A stretch of DNA of 64,000 nt, from NCBI RefSeq assembly GCF_035594125.1, contig NW_026973716.1, positions 307,501-371,500 on the forward strand, in the 5' to 3' direction. The position numbers were made by a program, and so were the translations under genes. Within the stretch, counting starts at the first letter, position 1. The number at the start of each line of letters is the position of its first letter. The notes below the pieces were generated by a model. That model had not been told where the DNA came from and made no database searches. It saw nothing but the letters and a program-made list of their open reading frames with translations. Shown here one piece after another: positions 23,881 to 35,330 of the stretch. The DNA is from Scylla paramamosain. Lineage: Eukaryota > Arthropoda > Malacostraca > Decapoda > Portunidae.

Positions 23881-24087
23881 ATGGAGCAGGACACAACATA
23901 TGTATTTACCACTGCTTCTGAGTTTGAAGACAGTGACACTGAATATTTAGAAGAACAAACTGAAGAAAGCAAAGACATCAGTGAGGACTCGCAAAATGAT
24001 TTACAGGATCCACCTCTTTTATCACAACAGAGACATCATACCTGTCATTCTTTATTGATAATTTTTCTATTACCTTCCATTTTATAA
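23881..24087 (+). pseudogene. Truncated piggyBac transposase N-terminus
   Basis: A 68-codon ORF starting at the first ATG in the element (MEQDTTYVFTTASEFEDSDT...). The first 50 residues are strongly acidic and Ser/Glu/Asp-rich, like the N-termini of piggyBac transposases ahead of their catalytic domain. Composition changes to a hydrophobic tail (LLIIFLLPSIL) near codon 57, probably where the internal deletion joined unrelated DNA. No catalytic DDD region remains. Family assignment rests mainly on the enclosing TIRs; the peptide alone would not identify it. Confidence 0.55.
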
Positions 24088-24108
24088 GAAAATGGTAGAA
24101 GGTAACTT

Positions 24109-24111
<3 letters not shown>

Positions 24112-24171
<60 letters not shown>

Positions 24172-24204
24172 TTATTTGCCTGAAACTTGATATGAAAAGG
24201 GATG

Positions 24205-24254
<50 letters not shown>

Positions 24255-24278
24255 GGAAGTGTACAATTTCCCCTCCAA

Positions 24279-24364
<86 letters not shown>

Positions 24365-24376
24365 TGTGTGTGTGTG
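24112..24376. repeat. (GA)n / (TC)n / (GA)n(GT)n cluster inside piggyBac
   Basis: GA 24112-24168, TC 24208-24251, GA 24282-24361, GT 24362-24376. Adjacent GA and TC tracts are inverted relative to each other with 30-40 bp between them. Confidence 0.95.
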
Positions 24377-24610
24377 CGCGCGGCGTCATCGCTCTCCGGG
24401 CTGTTTCTGGATGACGGATCACACAGCGGGAGGAGGAGGAATCTTTTATAAGGCATAAACTCAACTTTGAGAGGTCACATCGAGCTACAAAGTATATCAT
24501 TGTATTCAGAATAACAAAGAGAAAATAATTATTAGTATTCAAACAATTTTCTGACAATTTCTAGGTTTACCATTTTTAGCTGTCATACAAAACGGTAAAA
24601 TAATTTAAGC

Positions 24611-24629
24611 GCCGGAAGGAAAGGGTTAA
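24611..24629 (-). repeat. piggyBac right inverted terminal repeat plus TTAA
   Basis: GCCGGAAGGAAAGGG then TTAA, the exact complement of the left end. No subterminal palindrome like that at the left end is seen here. Confidence 0.88.
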
Positions 24630-24872
24630 GGACGAGCAAGAGCGTGAGACTGGCGGGTGACTGACAGGAGGGGGACGTGTTGCATGATATGACGTGGCAC
24701 TGGTGACAGGCGTGGCGACAGACGTGATGACCTTTACCGAAGTGCCGCGTCATGTGACTTGGTGGATCATGTCCCTCCACCTTCTTCAACTTGCAGTCAC
24801 GTGGATGAAGTGTGAAGTCCTACATGTCAAGTTGTTGCTTTATGTTATCCTGTCTATTTACATGTCTTTGTC

Positions 24873-24875
<3 letters not shown>

Positions 24876-24959
<84 letters not shown>
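24876..24959. repeat. (TC)n, 84 bp
   Basis: Pure TC tract; a 31-bp T-run is at 25036-25066. Spacer without supported gene continues to 25614. Confidence 0.95.
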
Positions 24960-24961
<2 letters not shown>

Positions 24962-25027
24962 CTCTCTACCTTTCCTGTGATATTCAGCAATGTGCAAAGA
25001 GAAGAGCGGAAGAAAAGAAATTAATCG

Positions 25028-25069
<42 letters not shown>

Positions 25070-25609
25070 CTGGCTTTGATCAAGAGTAAAACTGAAAACA
25101 AAAGAGACCATTGAGGTGTCAGCTTTATAAGGAGACAGATGGAAAGCAAGTCCAAAGCTCCAGTGTGAAGTGTCGTGACGCCCTGCCTGCTCATAAGGGC
25201 ACGGCAGGTAAGCAGGTGGTGGCAAGCATGCTGTATTTCTTGTCTCCCTCCCTTTGTAATCATTGCCCGCCTGCTGCTGTCGCTCCACGCACTCGAAGGG
25301 GAGGCAGGGAGGGCGAGGGTCATGATGGGTATTGAGACGATTAATTTCTCACAACTATTAAGAGGAGATGAGTTGTTGATCGTTAGCGGCAGGCGAGTGG
25401 AGATGAGTGCTGCTCTGGCGTGACGGATGCTTATGAAATTACTCTAAATTTGACACCGCACGTAATTATGACGTAGGTTTCCGCCCCACCCCACCCGCTG
25501 CTTTTTTATGTGTGTGTGTGATGTGTACGTGAGCGAGGGAGGAATTGCAACTTATATATCTTTGTATTTTTTAATTTTAAGGGACGTTCAATAGGAAGAA
25601 GGCATCACC

Positions 25610-25614
<5 letters not shown>

Positions 25615-25680
<66 letters not shown>

Positions 25681-25685
25681 GTGTG
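25615..25685. repeat. (GT)n, 71 bp
   Basis: GT tract with one GC variant at its end. The next 480 bp is spacer with a pyrimidine-rich part at 25850-26000. Confidence 0.95.
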
Positions 25686-26164
25686 ACCTGAATAAGGCAA
25701 GTCCCTGCTCTGCCCACAATGACAGCGGCTGCAGTACTGAAAGGCGGGAAGGAGCTAGATGTACGAGTATACCAGTGAGCGAGATGAAATTGCATGCCGT
25801 GGTCTGTTCAGCTTAACTTGACGGAACCATCCTGCCATCCACGTAGCAGCCGCCTATCCCCTGCTTTTCCTCTCCCTCCTTCCCTAACCTACTCGTTACT
25901 CACTTACTCCCTCGTTTCTCCTTCATTTCCTTACCTACTCTCACCCTATCCTCTCCCATCTTCCCGTCACTCCTCCTCCTCCTCCTCTTGCCGTTCCCTC
26001 AACCACACGTACTGTGGTCTTTGATAATCTTTGTAATTTCTATTTTGCATACATTACGAAATTCCTTCTTTTGAGGGGAGGGAAGGAGGTGGAGAGAAGG
26101 AAGTCAGGATGAGAGGATGAGATGAGGAGAGATAATCAACTAGGGAGGAAGTGTTTGTGAAGGA

Positions 26165-26167
<3 letters not shown>

Positions 26168-26217
<50 letters not shown>

Positions 26218-26311
26218 GGGAACTCCTAACTAGGGCAACAAAAAGGCTATGAAAAAAATGCCAACTGAAGGTGCCAGTTCCTCTCACTCACTCAAAACGG
26301 TTATCCAAAAG

Positions 26312-26349
<38 letters not shown>
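26168..26349. repeat. Two (GT)n tracts
   Basis: 26168-26213 and 26313-26349, about 100 bp apart. Confidence 0.94.
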
Positions 26350-26350
<1 letters not shown>

Positions 26351-26424
26351 CTGGTGACTCTTGCTTCTCCTCCGTCACTTCCTCTTGACAAATTCAGTAC
26401 CGTACTGAGGGCGAGGCGAGGATT

Positions 26425-26516
<92 letters not shown>
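26425..26516. repeat. (AC)n, 92 bp
   Basis: Pure AC tract, inverted relative to the (GT)n at 26313-26349. (CCA)n at 26602-26629 follows. Confidence 0.95.
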
Positions 26517-26518
<2 letters not shown>

Positions 26519-26635
26519 ACAAGGAAAATATCATCCACACCGCGCATCACCATACATCACACATCACATCCATCACCACTTGTCACCACCTCGACGCTCA
26601 CTACCACCACCACCACCACCACCACCACAGCACAA

Positions 26636-26890
26636 GGACATAGGGGTAAGCTGCAAGAAACCGTCAAGTCTACTCGTGGCATTTCTATCTATCATCCTCA
26701 TTCATAAATTTGTAGTAATGACTCAACACTATAATGAAAACCTGATTACTGAGTCTATCCCATTCTTCTACCGCTATTTGTAAGCCAGTTCCATCCTATA
26801 TCTGTTTTAAATCGAACTTTATCAAGCTAAAACCCGTTATTTTTTGTCCTATTCTGATTATTGCCCCTAAGAACTTTGCTTATATGGTCA
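26636..26890 (-). mobile_element. LINE family A 3' fragment, minus orientation
   Basis: On plus it starts at the tail side (ACATAGGGGTAAGCTGC) and runs into the reverse-complemented ORF end. On minus an RT C-terminal frame can be followed in pieces (GFSLIKFDLKQ, then VEEWDRLSNQ). It follows directly on a (CCA)n tract. Confidence 0.65.
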
Positions 26891-27665
26891 TTGTTACATG
26901 CCGTATACCACAAACATGGTAGGTTCACTACAGAAGCAACGGTGTTTATAGACCAATGAAAAGTAATATCTGTAAACTTAACCATTGCTATAAGTTTCAT
27001 TTTGCTTCCTTGCCTCCCACGGGCGCCCTGTATCTGGCTGGCACGGTGGCGGCGGCAGTAACTCTTGAAGTGGAGGGAGGGCGTCCGCGGCTGTGAGTGC
27101 CAATTTAAGGGATAAGTAGCGTGCTCCTGTGACCCTCGTGCGGTGCATCTCTTTCACTGGCGAGGCTTGCTGGCTTGGCGCTGTTTCATTCCACCCACTT
27201 GTGCAAATATTAGGACAATGCGTCAGGTTTCAAGGTATTTATTTATTTATTTATTTTTTCAGGGATGTCTTGGTGTTTTTTTTTTTTATTCATTTATTTG
27301 TTATTTTATTTCTGTGTAAAAATGTAATTTACGGCAGTGCTGTTGTGATGCTTATCTACCACCAAAGTTTACATACTACTGTTGGTGTTGTTGTTGTTGT
27401 TGTTGTTGTTGCTGTTGTCTTTATCATAATCATCATCGCCACCACCATCATCACCACCCATGCTCCATCCACCCACCTACCAAAACCACCCTCTCTTCCC
27501 ACCCACCCACCCACACGTTAGAGGGACATGTACCTCACAACTCAGAGGGTGAGGTTTGTGTTGCATGTCAGAGTTCCAGAGATGAGTGATGCCGCTGTAC
27601 GTGTGTAAATACTGATTGATACGACTGTCATCGATACCAGTCCTCGCCGCTGCCTGCCCTCCAAT

Positions 27666-27667
<2 letters not shown>
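26891..27667. other. Spacer with (TTG)n and (TTTA)n
   Basis: TTTA units near 27238-27255, TGT units 27381-27418, CAC/CCA-rich 27438-27515. No gene seen. Confidence 0.5.
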
Positions 27668-27928
<261 letters not shown>

Positions 27929-28075
27929 CATATACATGTAAATAGTTTTGTTACTCCTAAAGATTTAAGCGTTTTCTAATAGTGACTTGTGGGATGGAGG
28001 GACTATTGTAAAGTTTGTATATCCTTGTGTGTGTGCCTTGCGGGATGGAAGTGAACCTGGCAAATATATACATTA

Positions 28076-28078
<3 letters not shown>

Positions 28079-28112
<34 letters not shown>

Positions 28113-28120
28113 ACACACAC
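28079..28120. repeat. (AC)n, 42 bp
   Basis: AC tract with a CC slip near its end. Confidence 0.93.
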
Positions 28121-28359
28121 AGGTTATATTTATTTTATCACAAGTCAATATGAAGGTCAAACATTTACCGTGGACATGAATTAAATTTTTATAAGTGCAT
28201 TAATGTGTAATACCTTTGTTCGTGCTAGCTGAGATCGAACACTGATGTTACTTACGAACGTGGAAACCAAACAACAAAAGGGTCACGGAGGTTTAAGGTC
28301 GAGGGTTGTAAGGAAGGGAACGAGGAGACTGCAAAAGACTGTGTCCTCAAACAATCTAA

Positions 28360-28779
28360 GCGCCTAATCTTAACAACATCTTCAATGGCTCCAGTGGAAG
28401 TGATTTTAGTGATTGTTTAGCGGATGTACTCGATATTATAGAAGGTTTTGATGATTTTAGTGATAGTTTTTATATCTCTCTGAATTCCACCTCTTCACCT
28501 AAGCCCCCTGTAGTGAAATCCAAGTGTAACAACTGCCTTAGTGATAAACAGCGTAATAGTATCATTATTATCAAAATGTTCCGCACGTATGTAACAGCAT
28601 CCTTTTCGGCGTCCTCTGCTTCCTGCTTTGCCTTTTGCTTCCTTCAGGCGCGCCGTCAGGAGAGTGTGGGGTGCGTGGTGGCATTATCTGCACCGCGAGG
28701 AGGAGAAACTTTTTACAGAAAGTCTGCAAATCCCTGGCGTGCGTCAGGCCTCCTCCATCCCTCACTCGTCACTTCCTGA
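28360..28779 (+). other. Open frame without clear start, unrecognised
   Basis: An open frame of about 140 codons bounded by stops. The first 60 codons look protein-like (SGSDFSDCLADVLDIIEGFD, then NSTSSPKPPVVKSKCNNCLS); the rest is less convincing. It may be a host exon or a decayed mobile-element ORF. No clear splice pair or homologue is visible. Confidence 0.22.
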
Positions 28780-28796
28780 ACCCCGGCCTTGCCTCG

Positions 28797-28882
28797 CCAC
28801 CACCACCACCACCACCACCACCACACCCTCCTTACCTGTGTTGCCTCAGTGGTGTTTATATATTTATTCTTATATATAAACT

Positions 28883-28967
<85 letters not shown>
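28797..28967. repeat. (CCA)n and (TC)n
   Basis: CCA 28797-28823; TC 28888-28967 (80 bp). Confidence 0.94.
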
Positions 28968-28970
<3 letters not shown>

Positions 28971-29330
28971 CATGCATATATTATAAAAGCAGAAATATAA
29001 TTAAGTACGAATTAGGTCTCGTGTTCGTTAAACTCTGAAAAAAAAAGTAAAATGTTTATCTCGTTTATTTTGTAGCAGCGGGCTGCAAGAATGCCACTGT
29101 CATGCTAATTCATAAATATGAAATATTAAAGAATTTTAAAAAATTAGAGACATTAAGAAAATTAAACTGTCCGAAAGTTTTTTTTTTTCATCTTTTTGTT
29201 TCAGCTTATTTTCCAAGTTTACAAATATACGTAGTAAGCGTGTAGGTATTTTGTTCGTTAAGGGACTGGTAGGGTGAGACGCACATCTCACCTGATGCTT
29301 CTCAGGGAGGCTGGCTCAGGGTAGAAAAAT
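28968..29330. other. AT-rich spacer, no gene seen
   Basis: A- and T-runs only; no ORF or motif. Confidence 0.45.
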
Positions 29331-29620
29331 GGGTGAGAGAGGAAAAAGAAGAAGAAAAAAGAAGGAGGAGGAGAAGGAGGAGAATAAGAATAAGAAGAAA
29401 AGAAGAAGAGAAAGGAGAAGAAGAAAAAGAAAAGAAAAAAAGGAGAAGCAAAAAAAGAAAAAAAAGTAAAAGAAGACGAAGAACAAGAAAAGAAAACACC
29501 CCATTCCACTTGCAGAAATTGAAAAAAACTCGAAAGAAAAAAAAAAAGCTAATCAACAAGACACAAACACAGGAACGCCTCACGCAACAAACAAGATTGC
29601 AAAAAAAAAAAAAAAAAAAA
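29331..29620. repeat. Polypurine block, about 290 bp
   Basis: GAA/AAG-rich on plus with very few pyrimidines up to about 29495. The frames are poly-Lys/Arg/Glu on plus and poly-Phe/Ser on minus. Confidence 0.88.
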
Positions 29621-29704
29621 GAAACCCTGCCTTTGAGAGTGACGTAAGATCTCACAAACTCAGGGGAAGACCAAGAGGAGATAAAAGATTGCATTGCCAT
29701 TATG

Positions 29705-29705
<1 letters not shown>

Positions 29706-29795
<90 letters not shown>
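29706..29795. repeat. (AC)n, 90 bp
   Basis: AC tract with one CG variant at its end. Confidence 0.95.
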
Positions 29796-29796
<1 letters not shown>

Positions 29797-29972
29797 GCTT
29801 AGTGACAGGCCGGAACAGCAAAAGGGAAGGCAGAGCGGACAGGAAAGGAAATGAAAGCACAAGATTAGTCAGTTCCCGCGGCGACTTAGCTGGGAGATAA
29901 GTAGTGAAAGTTAAGGAAGGTTTTGATCCTTGGGGGGGAATGAAGTTATGGATATATATGTACAATTGATGG

Positions 29973-29976
<4 letters not shown>

Positions 29977-30008
<32 letters not shown>
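29977..30008. repeat. (TC)n, 32 bp
   Basis: Pure TC tract that opens the pyrimidine-rich block. Confidence 0.93.
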
Positions 30009-30015
<7 letters not shown>

Positions 30016-30039
30016 TCAATAGAATAAATACCACTTGTT

Positions 30040-31055
30040 AATTATTATTCTTCCGTTGCGTTCCTCCTCTTCTTCTTTCTCTTCATCCTCTTCTTTCTCT
30101 TCCTCCTCTTTCTTTACTCCTCTGCCTCAATCTCCTCTTCCTTTTTGTCCTCTCCTACTTTTCTTCCTTTTTCTCCATACCTCATCCTCCTCTATCTCTA
30201 TCTCTTCCTCCTGTTTCTCCATCCTTATCTCCTCTTTCTCTCCTCCCCCCTCCGTTCTCACTATCCTCCTCCTCTTTCATCCTCGCTAGGTGGTGGTACA
30301 AGAACAGAACAGTGGAAAGAATTAATACTTTTTTTTCTCTCCTGCATGTACAGCAAATAACGCCTCCTGTACCACTGCAAGTCTCGTCAAGTTGTGTTTT
30401 TCTTTTTTTTCTTTTTTTACGTGTATAAGTTCGCGTTCTCCTCTTCTTCCTCCTTTTCCTCATTCTTGTTTCTCTGGTTGTCTTCTTGTCGTTCTCGTTT
30501 TTCTCGTCCTTGTCCTTGTTCTCTTTCCCTTCGTGTTCTTCTTTCTTGTTGTTGTCGTCGTCTTTTTCCTCCTTGCTTTTCGTGTTCTTCTCCTCGTCTT
30601 CCTTGTCTTTGTTCTTCTCATTCTCGTCCTCTTTCTTGTCTCCCTCGTCTTATTTTATTTATTTTTTTCTTCGTCGTCGTCGTCTTCCTCATCCTCTTGG
30701 TTCAGTATGTCTTATATTTTTCGCTTCTCCAACGAACACTACTGTCTTCATTATCACATTTTCATTACTACGTATTATCTCGTCTCGCTTTTTTGCCTCG
30801 CTATCTTCGTATCCTCACTTCTCAAATTCGTTGCCTCTTACATTTCTATCGTAATTTCTTTGCTAACTTCACGTAAAATTTTTTTAGGGGGAGGGTATTT
30901 TTTTATACTCAGCTGCCTTCATGCATTCCGTCTGTCCTCTCTTCTCCTCTTTTCCTCATCCCTTTTCTCTCTCTCTCTTTCTCTCTTGCTCCCTCAATCT
31001 CCTCGTTCCCATCCTCTTCTCTCCCCATTCCCTCCCACCCCAGACCACTCTTCCT
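30040..31055. repeat. Pyrimidine-rich block, about 1 kb
   Basis: CTT/CTC/TTC-rich on plus with only a short mixed gap (about 30290-30400) and AT-rich patch (30715-30860). Frames are leucine/serine/phenylalanine-biased and not credible genes. Confidence 0.85.
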
Positions 31056-31058
31056 TAC

Positions 31059-31225
31059 CCGTAATGCCGTTTTCTCTTCCTCTCTTGCCCTCGTCCTCCA
31101 ATTTATAGTCGTGTTCCTCCAAACATTTCTTCCTCCCGCCTGTCTTAAGTTTTGTCGATGGGTCTTCCAGAGTGGAATTTTGCTCAGAGACAGGCGACGC
31201 CGAGCAACCTGAACTTTCATCATCA
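31059..31225 (-). CDS. Candidate exon on minus strand, unrecognised
   Basis: On minus, a pyrimidine-rich stretch ends in TTAG before 31225 and a GTAAGG donor starts at 31058. The 167-nt interval is open and encodes an acidic, serine-rich peptide (SDDESSGCSASPVSEQNSTL, then EDPSTKLKTGGRKKCLEEHD), of the kind found in disordered parts of nuclear proteins. It lies between a (GT)n tract and a 1-kb pyrimidine-biased block. No family recognised. Confidence 0.3.
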
Positions 31226-31253
31226 CTAATTTCGTATGTGAGAAACGAGCGCA

Positions 31254-31255
<2 letters not shown>

Positions 31256-31295
<40 letters not shown>

Positions 31296-31300
31296 TGTGT
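31256..31300. repeat. (GT)n, 45 bp
   Basis: GT tract with one A interruption, directly beside the candidate minus exon. Confidence 0.94.
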
Positions 31301-31439
31301 CTGGTCTAGGTTAACGTGTGTGTATGTAAGTACATGACCTTTGGAAAACTATCATATTATTACTACTATTATGATTGCTGTTCAAGTGGTAAAACGAGGG
31401 TGACTTAAGTAAAATTTTCAGGATCAAGTAATCAGGAGA

Positions 31440-31708
31440 GAACAGGCTGGAAAAGTTGGATTAAAAAGAAAAAAAAAAATACATAGGAAGGAATCAGTTC
31501 TCGAAAGGAGTGGTAGATGAATGGGAGGGTCTCTTTAATCAGGCTGTTTGTGCTGAGTCATTAAGGAGCTTTGACAGAAGATAGGGCAGATTCATGCATG
31601 GGGATGATGGGTGGAAATAGATACGTTTTGCACAGTGACTGCCACGTGTAGGTCTGATTACTTCTTGCAGCTTCCTTTATTTTCTTATGCTCTTATGTTC
31701 TTATGATG
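31440..31708 (+). mobile_element. LINE family A 3' fragment
   Basis: Carries the degraded ORF end (GRFMHGDDGWK then stop near 31620), the conserved CTGCCACGTGTAGGTCTGAT block and the tail CTTATGCTCTTATGTTCTTATG. Same family as 45360-45668 and others. The ORF frame holds one stop. Confidence 0.75.
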
Positions 31709-31991
31709 ATTGCTGTCTGGGAAACTGAAGTCAGAAATATCGAGAAGAAAAGGAAAAAGAATCGTAATGAGGAAATTACAGCGAGGAAATATATTAGTAT
31801 CCCTGATGGAACTGAACACCACTTTTTCTGTTCCTTCTCCTCCTCCTCCTCCTCCTTCTCCTCCTTCTCCTCCTCTGCTTTTTCTTTTTCTTCTCTTACC
31901 TTTCTCATTGACTTTCTTTTCTTTTTTCGTTCGTTCTTTCTCACTTTTCTTCAACTTTCCTTCTTGTAGTGTTGGTCCTTAACATATGTTC

Positions 31992-31997
<6 letters not shown>

Positions 31998-32086
<89 letters not shown>

Positions 32087-32204
32087 ACTGGAGGCTGTAG
32101 AAAAGAAAAAAAAAAAAGGAGATGAAAGGAGGGAAAAACTCACGCATATAGAAAATAGAAGAAGAAAAGTTAAGAGGACGTGAAAGAGGACTGGAGATTG
32201 GAGA

Positions 32205-32303
<99 letters not shown>
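31998..32303. repeat. Two (GA)n tracts in a purine-rich zone
   Basis: GA 31998-32083 and 32209-32303. The purine bias runs on to about 32640 with GAAG units (32405-32430). Confidence 0.95.
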
Positions 32304-32493
32304 GAAATGGAATAGGACATACAAAGTGAGGGCGGAATATGTTGGAAAAGGAAGGAGGGAAGAAAGGAAAAAAAAAAGAAAATAGGGAGGGAAGCAAGAG
32401 AAGAAAGGAAGGAAGGAAGGAAGGAAGGAAGAAAAGAGGGAGAGAGTTGAGGAATTGAAGGAAGGAAGAAAGAGAAGGGTTAAGTGATGGCTG

Positions 32494-32494
32494 C

Positions 32495-32541
<47 letters not shown>

Positions 32542-32644
32542 CAGTAGTAGCAGCAACAACAGCAGTATGAAGGGAAGCAAAGAAGGAAGGAACCTGAAGA
32601 AGGAAGAAAGGGAGGGGGTCGTGAGGTGGCTGCCGTAGTAGTAA

Positions 32645-32707
<63 letters not shown>
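32494..32707. repeat. Two (AGT)n arrays, 57 and 72 bp
   Basis: 32494-32550 and 32636-32707. Both are preceded by matching GAAGGAAGAAAG...G(A/G)TGGCTGC(A/C)GTAGT sequence, so a segment of about 140 bp with its microsatellite was duplicated. Confidence 0.93.
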
Positions 32708-33006
32708 CAATAACAGCAGCAACAGCAGCAGTAGCAGAATGGTCTGTCAACTCAATTTCCAAGAAGGAGGTGACTTTCATCCATTTGAAGAATAAATAGT
32801 GTGAAATAGAGTATTGTACCGTATCTCTAGCATACTTCCACGAACAGCTTCACGTTGCCTTCCGCAGTATTGAGTCCATTATCTCTGTTCCATTGTCAAC
32901 ACTCGCCGCTAGTTCTTCGGGTTCGCTCTCAAGTCGGTTGGTGAGGGACAGTCCTTCATTTCACTCCGTCCTGTGCTATGTTAGTGAAGGTACGTTATGA
33001 TTTGAC

Positions 33007-33118
<112 letters not shown>

Positions 33119-33807
33119 CCTCTCTCCCCCAGTCAAAAATTTGTCTCGAGTTTTCGGTTTTTAAAAGGAAAATTAAGAAAAGGGGACAGTTTTTCTTTCC
33201 AACTGTTCCAGAAGGATGAAAAAAAAGAAAAAAAAAGAGAAGAGAATACATATTCAGTTTGGTTTGTGAAGGTTACGCTGTTATAACTGGCACTGTATAG
33301 ACTCCCTAGCAATTCTTCATTTTTTGTCTGCAGAGATCATTCACAACAAAGCCTTGATGTCGGAGAATGCTGCCTGAGGATTTTTTTTCACATTATAATT
33401 ATTAGTATAATTATTAGTAGTAAACAAAACCAAAGAAATAAAACATCAAGCCACTGTGTATTCGTGAAATGACAAAAACACTCAATTGAGATCCATAACA
33501 TTCAACAGTCGAGTGGGTGGCGGGCAGAGTAACGCGTCGCTTGAGTACCGGCGATACACATCATCTGGAAGTATATACGATCACGCATGTCCAGTGTTGT
33601 GCGATGATTAAGTGAGAGTGACGAACACCGGCGCTGTGTTGTCGTCCTGTGCCAGAAGCGAAGACTCCTGCCTTGATTTATGGAGACTTGGCATGACGGG
33701 TACATGAAAAAAGGATCGTTAAATGTTAAGAATCTGAAGTTTGTGACATACTCATCAACAGAAATACCCTCCCACATGCCGGATCTAAAAAAAATGTCAA
33801 GTTAGAG

Positions 33808-33813
<6 letters not shown>

Positions 33814-33847
<34 letters not shown>
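33814..33847. repeat. (GT)n, 34 bp
   Basis: Pure GT tract. 33848-34408 is spacer; a 135-codon minus ORF there has no supporting motif. Confidence 0.93.
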
Positions 33848-33850
<3 letters not shown>

Positions 33851-34407
33851 CAGGCGCCTAGTTGAAAGGAAGTGAATGTTTAACCAGAAATACAAACATG
33901 TACAATACTGGTGCATATTCCATGAGAGCAGACAACTTGACTCATGAATACTTTACTTGGAAAGAAGGCGAGGAGACACAGCAGGAGAGGACCCAACTGA
34001 CAGTAATACACGGAGAAACCAGGAATTAGATTGGCTTTGTCTGCCGTGAAAGCCGAAACGCTCTGATGGATATAACTACATTGCATACATTGAAGTCCCA
34101 GCGAGCGGCGGCGATGGTGCGGCGTCACGACAGTTGCGTTCTGTGGCCAGCTTCGGAGTATTTGCGGGGGTCGTCCGTCTGTCAACCCCATCGTAAATTC
34201 AAGACTCGTTTTAGCCAGTAAGGGAACGTCGTGTGCGCTTTGAGTCAAGCTATTGTGTTTCTTGGCTGCAGTGTGTATGTTTAACATTATTTGCGCTGGA
34301 CTTTACTTGGCACACTGTCTATGTGGGAATTACTGTTGTGAGGAGCTTTAACGTTATCGAATTCATTTGCTCCCGCAGTCAAAAGCATGAATCAAAGAGT
34401 TAATCGT

Positions 34408-34408
<1 letters not shown>

Positions 34409-34461
<53 letters not shown>
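34409..34461. repeat. (GA)n, 53 bp
   Basis: Pure GA tract. The next 470 bp holds no recognised feature. Confidence 0.95.
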
Positions 34462-34462
<1 letters not shown>

Positions 34463-34929
34463 AAAACGTTTCTAAATACAGCTCTAATATACAACCTATC
34501 CAGCCTCCCGTGGCTTGCACAATGCCTCTACACGATGGCACGCCTGGTCGCTCACCCCATACAGGTTAGGTAAAGGAGTTTTTTCTTTTGTTAAATTCCA
34601 CTCGATCGGGTCCGAGCCACGTAGCACGATAGACTCTGAAAAATGGAACTTATAATTCTGGGCTTTGTGCATAAGGCTCTCGTGCCTCGTAAAGCAGCGC
34701 GGCGGGTGAAGGGGCTGATGGTTCCAGCAGAAGTTTATTGATCTCCTCGTCTGAAGTTCCGCCTTCCTTATGACCTCAGTGGCGACGGCGTTTGGTGGTC
34801 GAGTGGAGTGTGAGGACCGCTGAGGCAGCATTGCTCGGCCCTCTGCTGTCACACTTTTTGTTTTCTCCATTTCTCTTCTTATGTCGAGTGGAGGCTGGCC
34901 AAGAGAATAAAAACACAAAGATAGCTGGA

Positions 34930-35330
34930 AAAAGAACAGGGAAAGGCTACTTAACTGATATTTCTACACAAAACTGATTTTGGTTTGTTAGTTGTGTTTA
35001 GGTGTTTTGACTTTCTTACAGTACCAAGCTTATTTCGTACTAGTCCAGATCTGCGCTTTTTCTGTCAAGTTTATAAAAAAATAACTTATTTTTTTTTTTT
35101 TTTTTATTGAAGTAGATTCTGGAAAGGGCCACTTAATTAATACCTTCCTGTAAACCTGAGTATAAATCGACCTTAATTTCGTTTGTTAGTTTACCTTTGG
35201 TGTTTTGACGCCCTTACGGCACTAAACTTTCTCTCTCGTGCCATCCCAGGTAGTTATAAAAGCTTTTCTGACAAGTATATACAAAATAATTGCTTTGTTA
35301 TTGAGAGAGTCTAAAATATGCAAAGTCAGC
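34930..35330. repeat. Diverged tandem duplication, period about 198
   Basis: Blocks such as GTGTTTTGAC (35002 and 35200) and the preceding TTTGTTAGTT recur in the same order with the same spacing; both copies end in an AACTT/AATTGC-type AT-rich segment. Diverged, with indels. Confidence 0.7.

Larger units (their letters stand above)
23541..24625. mobile_element. Non-autonomous piggyBac-type element
   Basis: The ends are perfect 15-bp inverted repeats CCCTTTCCTTCCGGC (23541-23555, and its complement 24611-24625), each flanked by TTAA (23537-23540 and 24626-24629). TTAA target sites with CCC...GGG ends are the hallmark of the piggyBac superfamily. At 1085 bp it is about half of a full element. 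Inside are only a short acidic N-terminal ORF scrap, then (GA)n, (TC)n and (GA)n(GT)n tracts and AT-rich DNA, so it cannot encode a complete transposase and would depend on one supplied in trans. It lies only 220 bp past the Ty3/gypsy element. Confidence 0.88.

Noticed and set aside
25111..25207. Open interval ending at a GTAAGC donor
   Set aside because: The acceptor is poor and longer versions contain stops.
33880..34287. 135-codon ORF on minus
   Set aside because: No motif, no repeat relation and no splice context; compatible with chance at this base composition.
34496..34918. 140-codon ORF on minus, with a tRNA-like box suspected near 34610
   Set aside because: No A box, no cloverleaf and no second copy to suggest a SINE.
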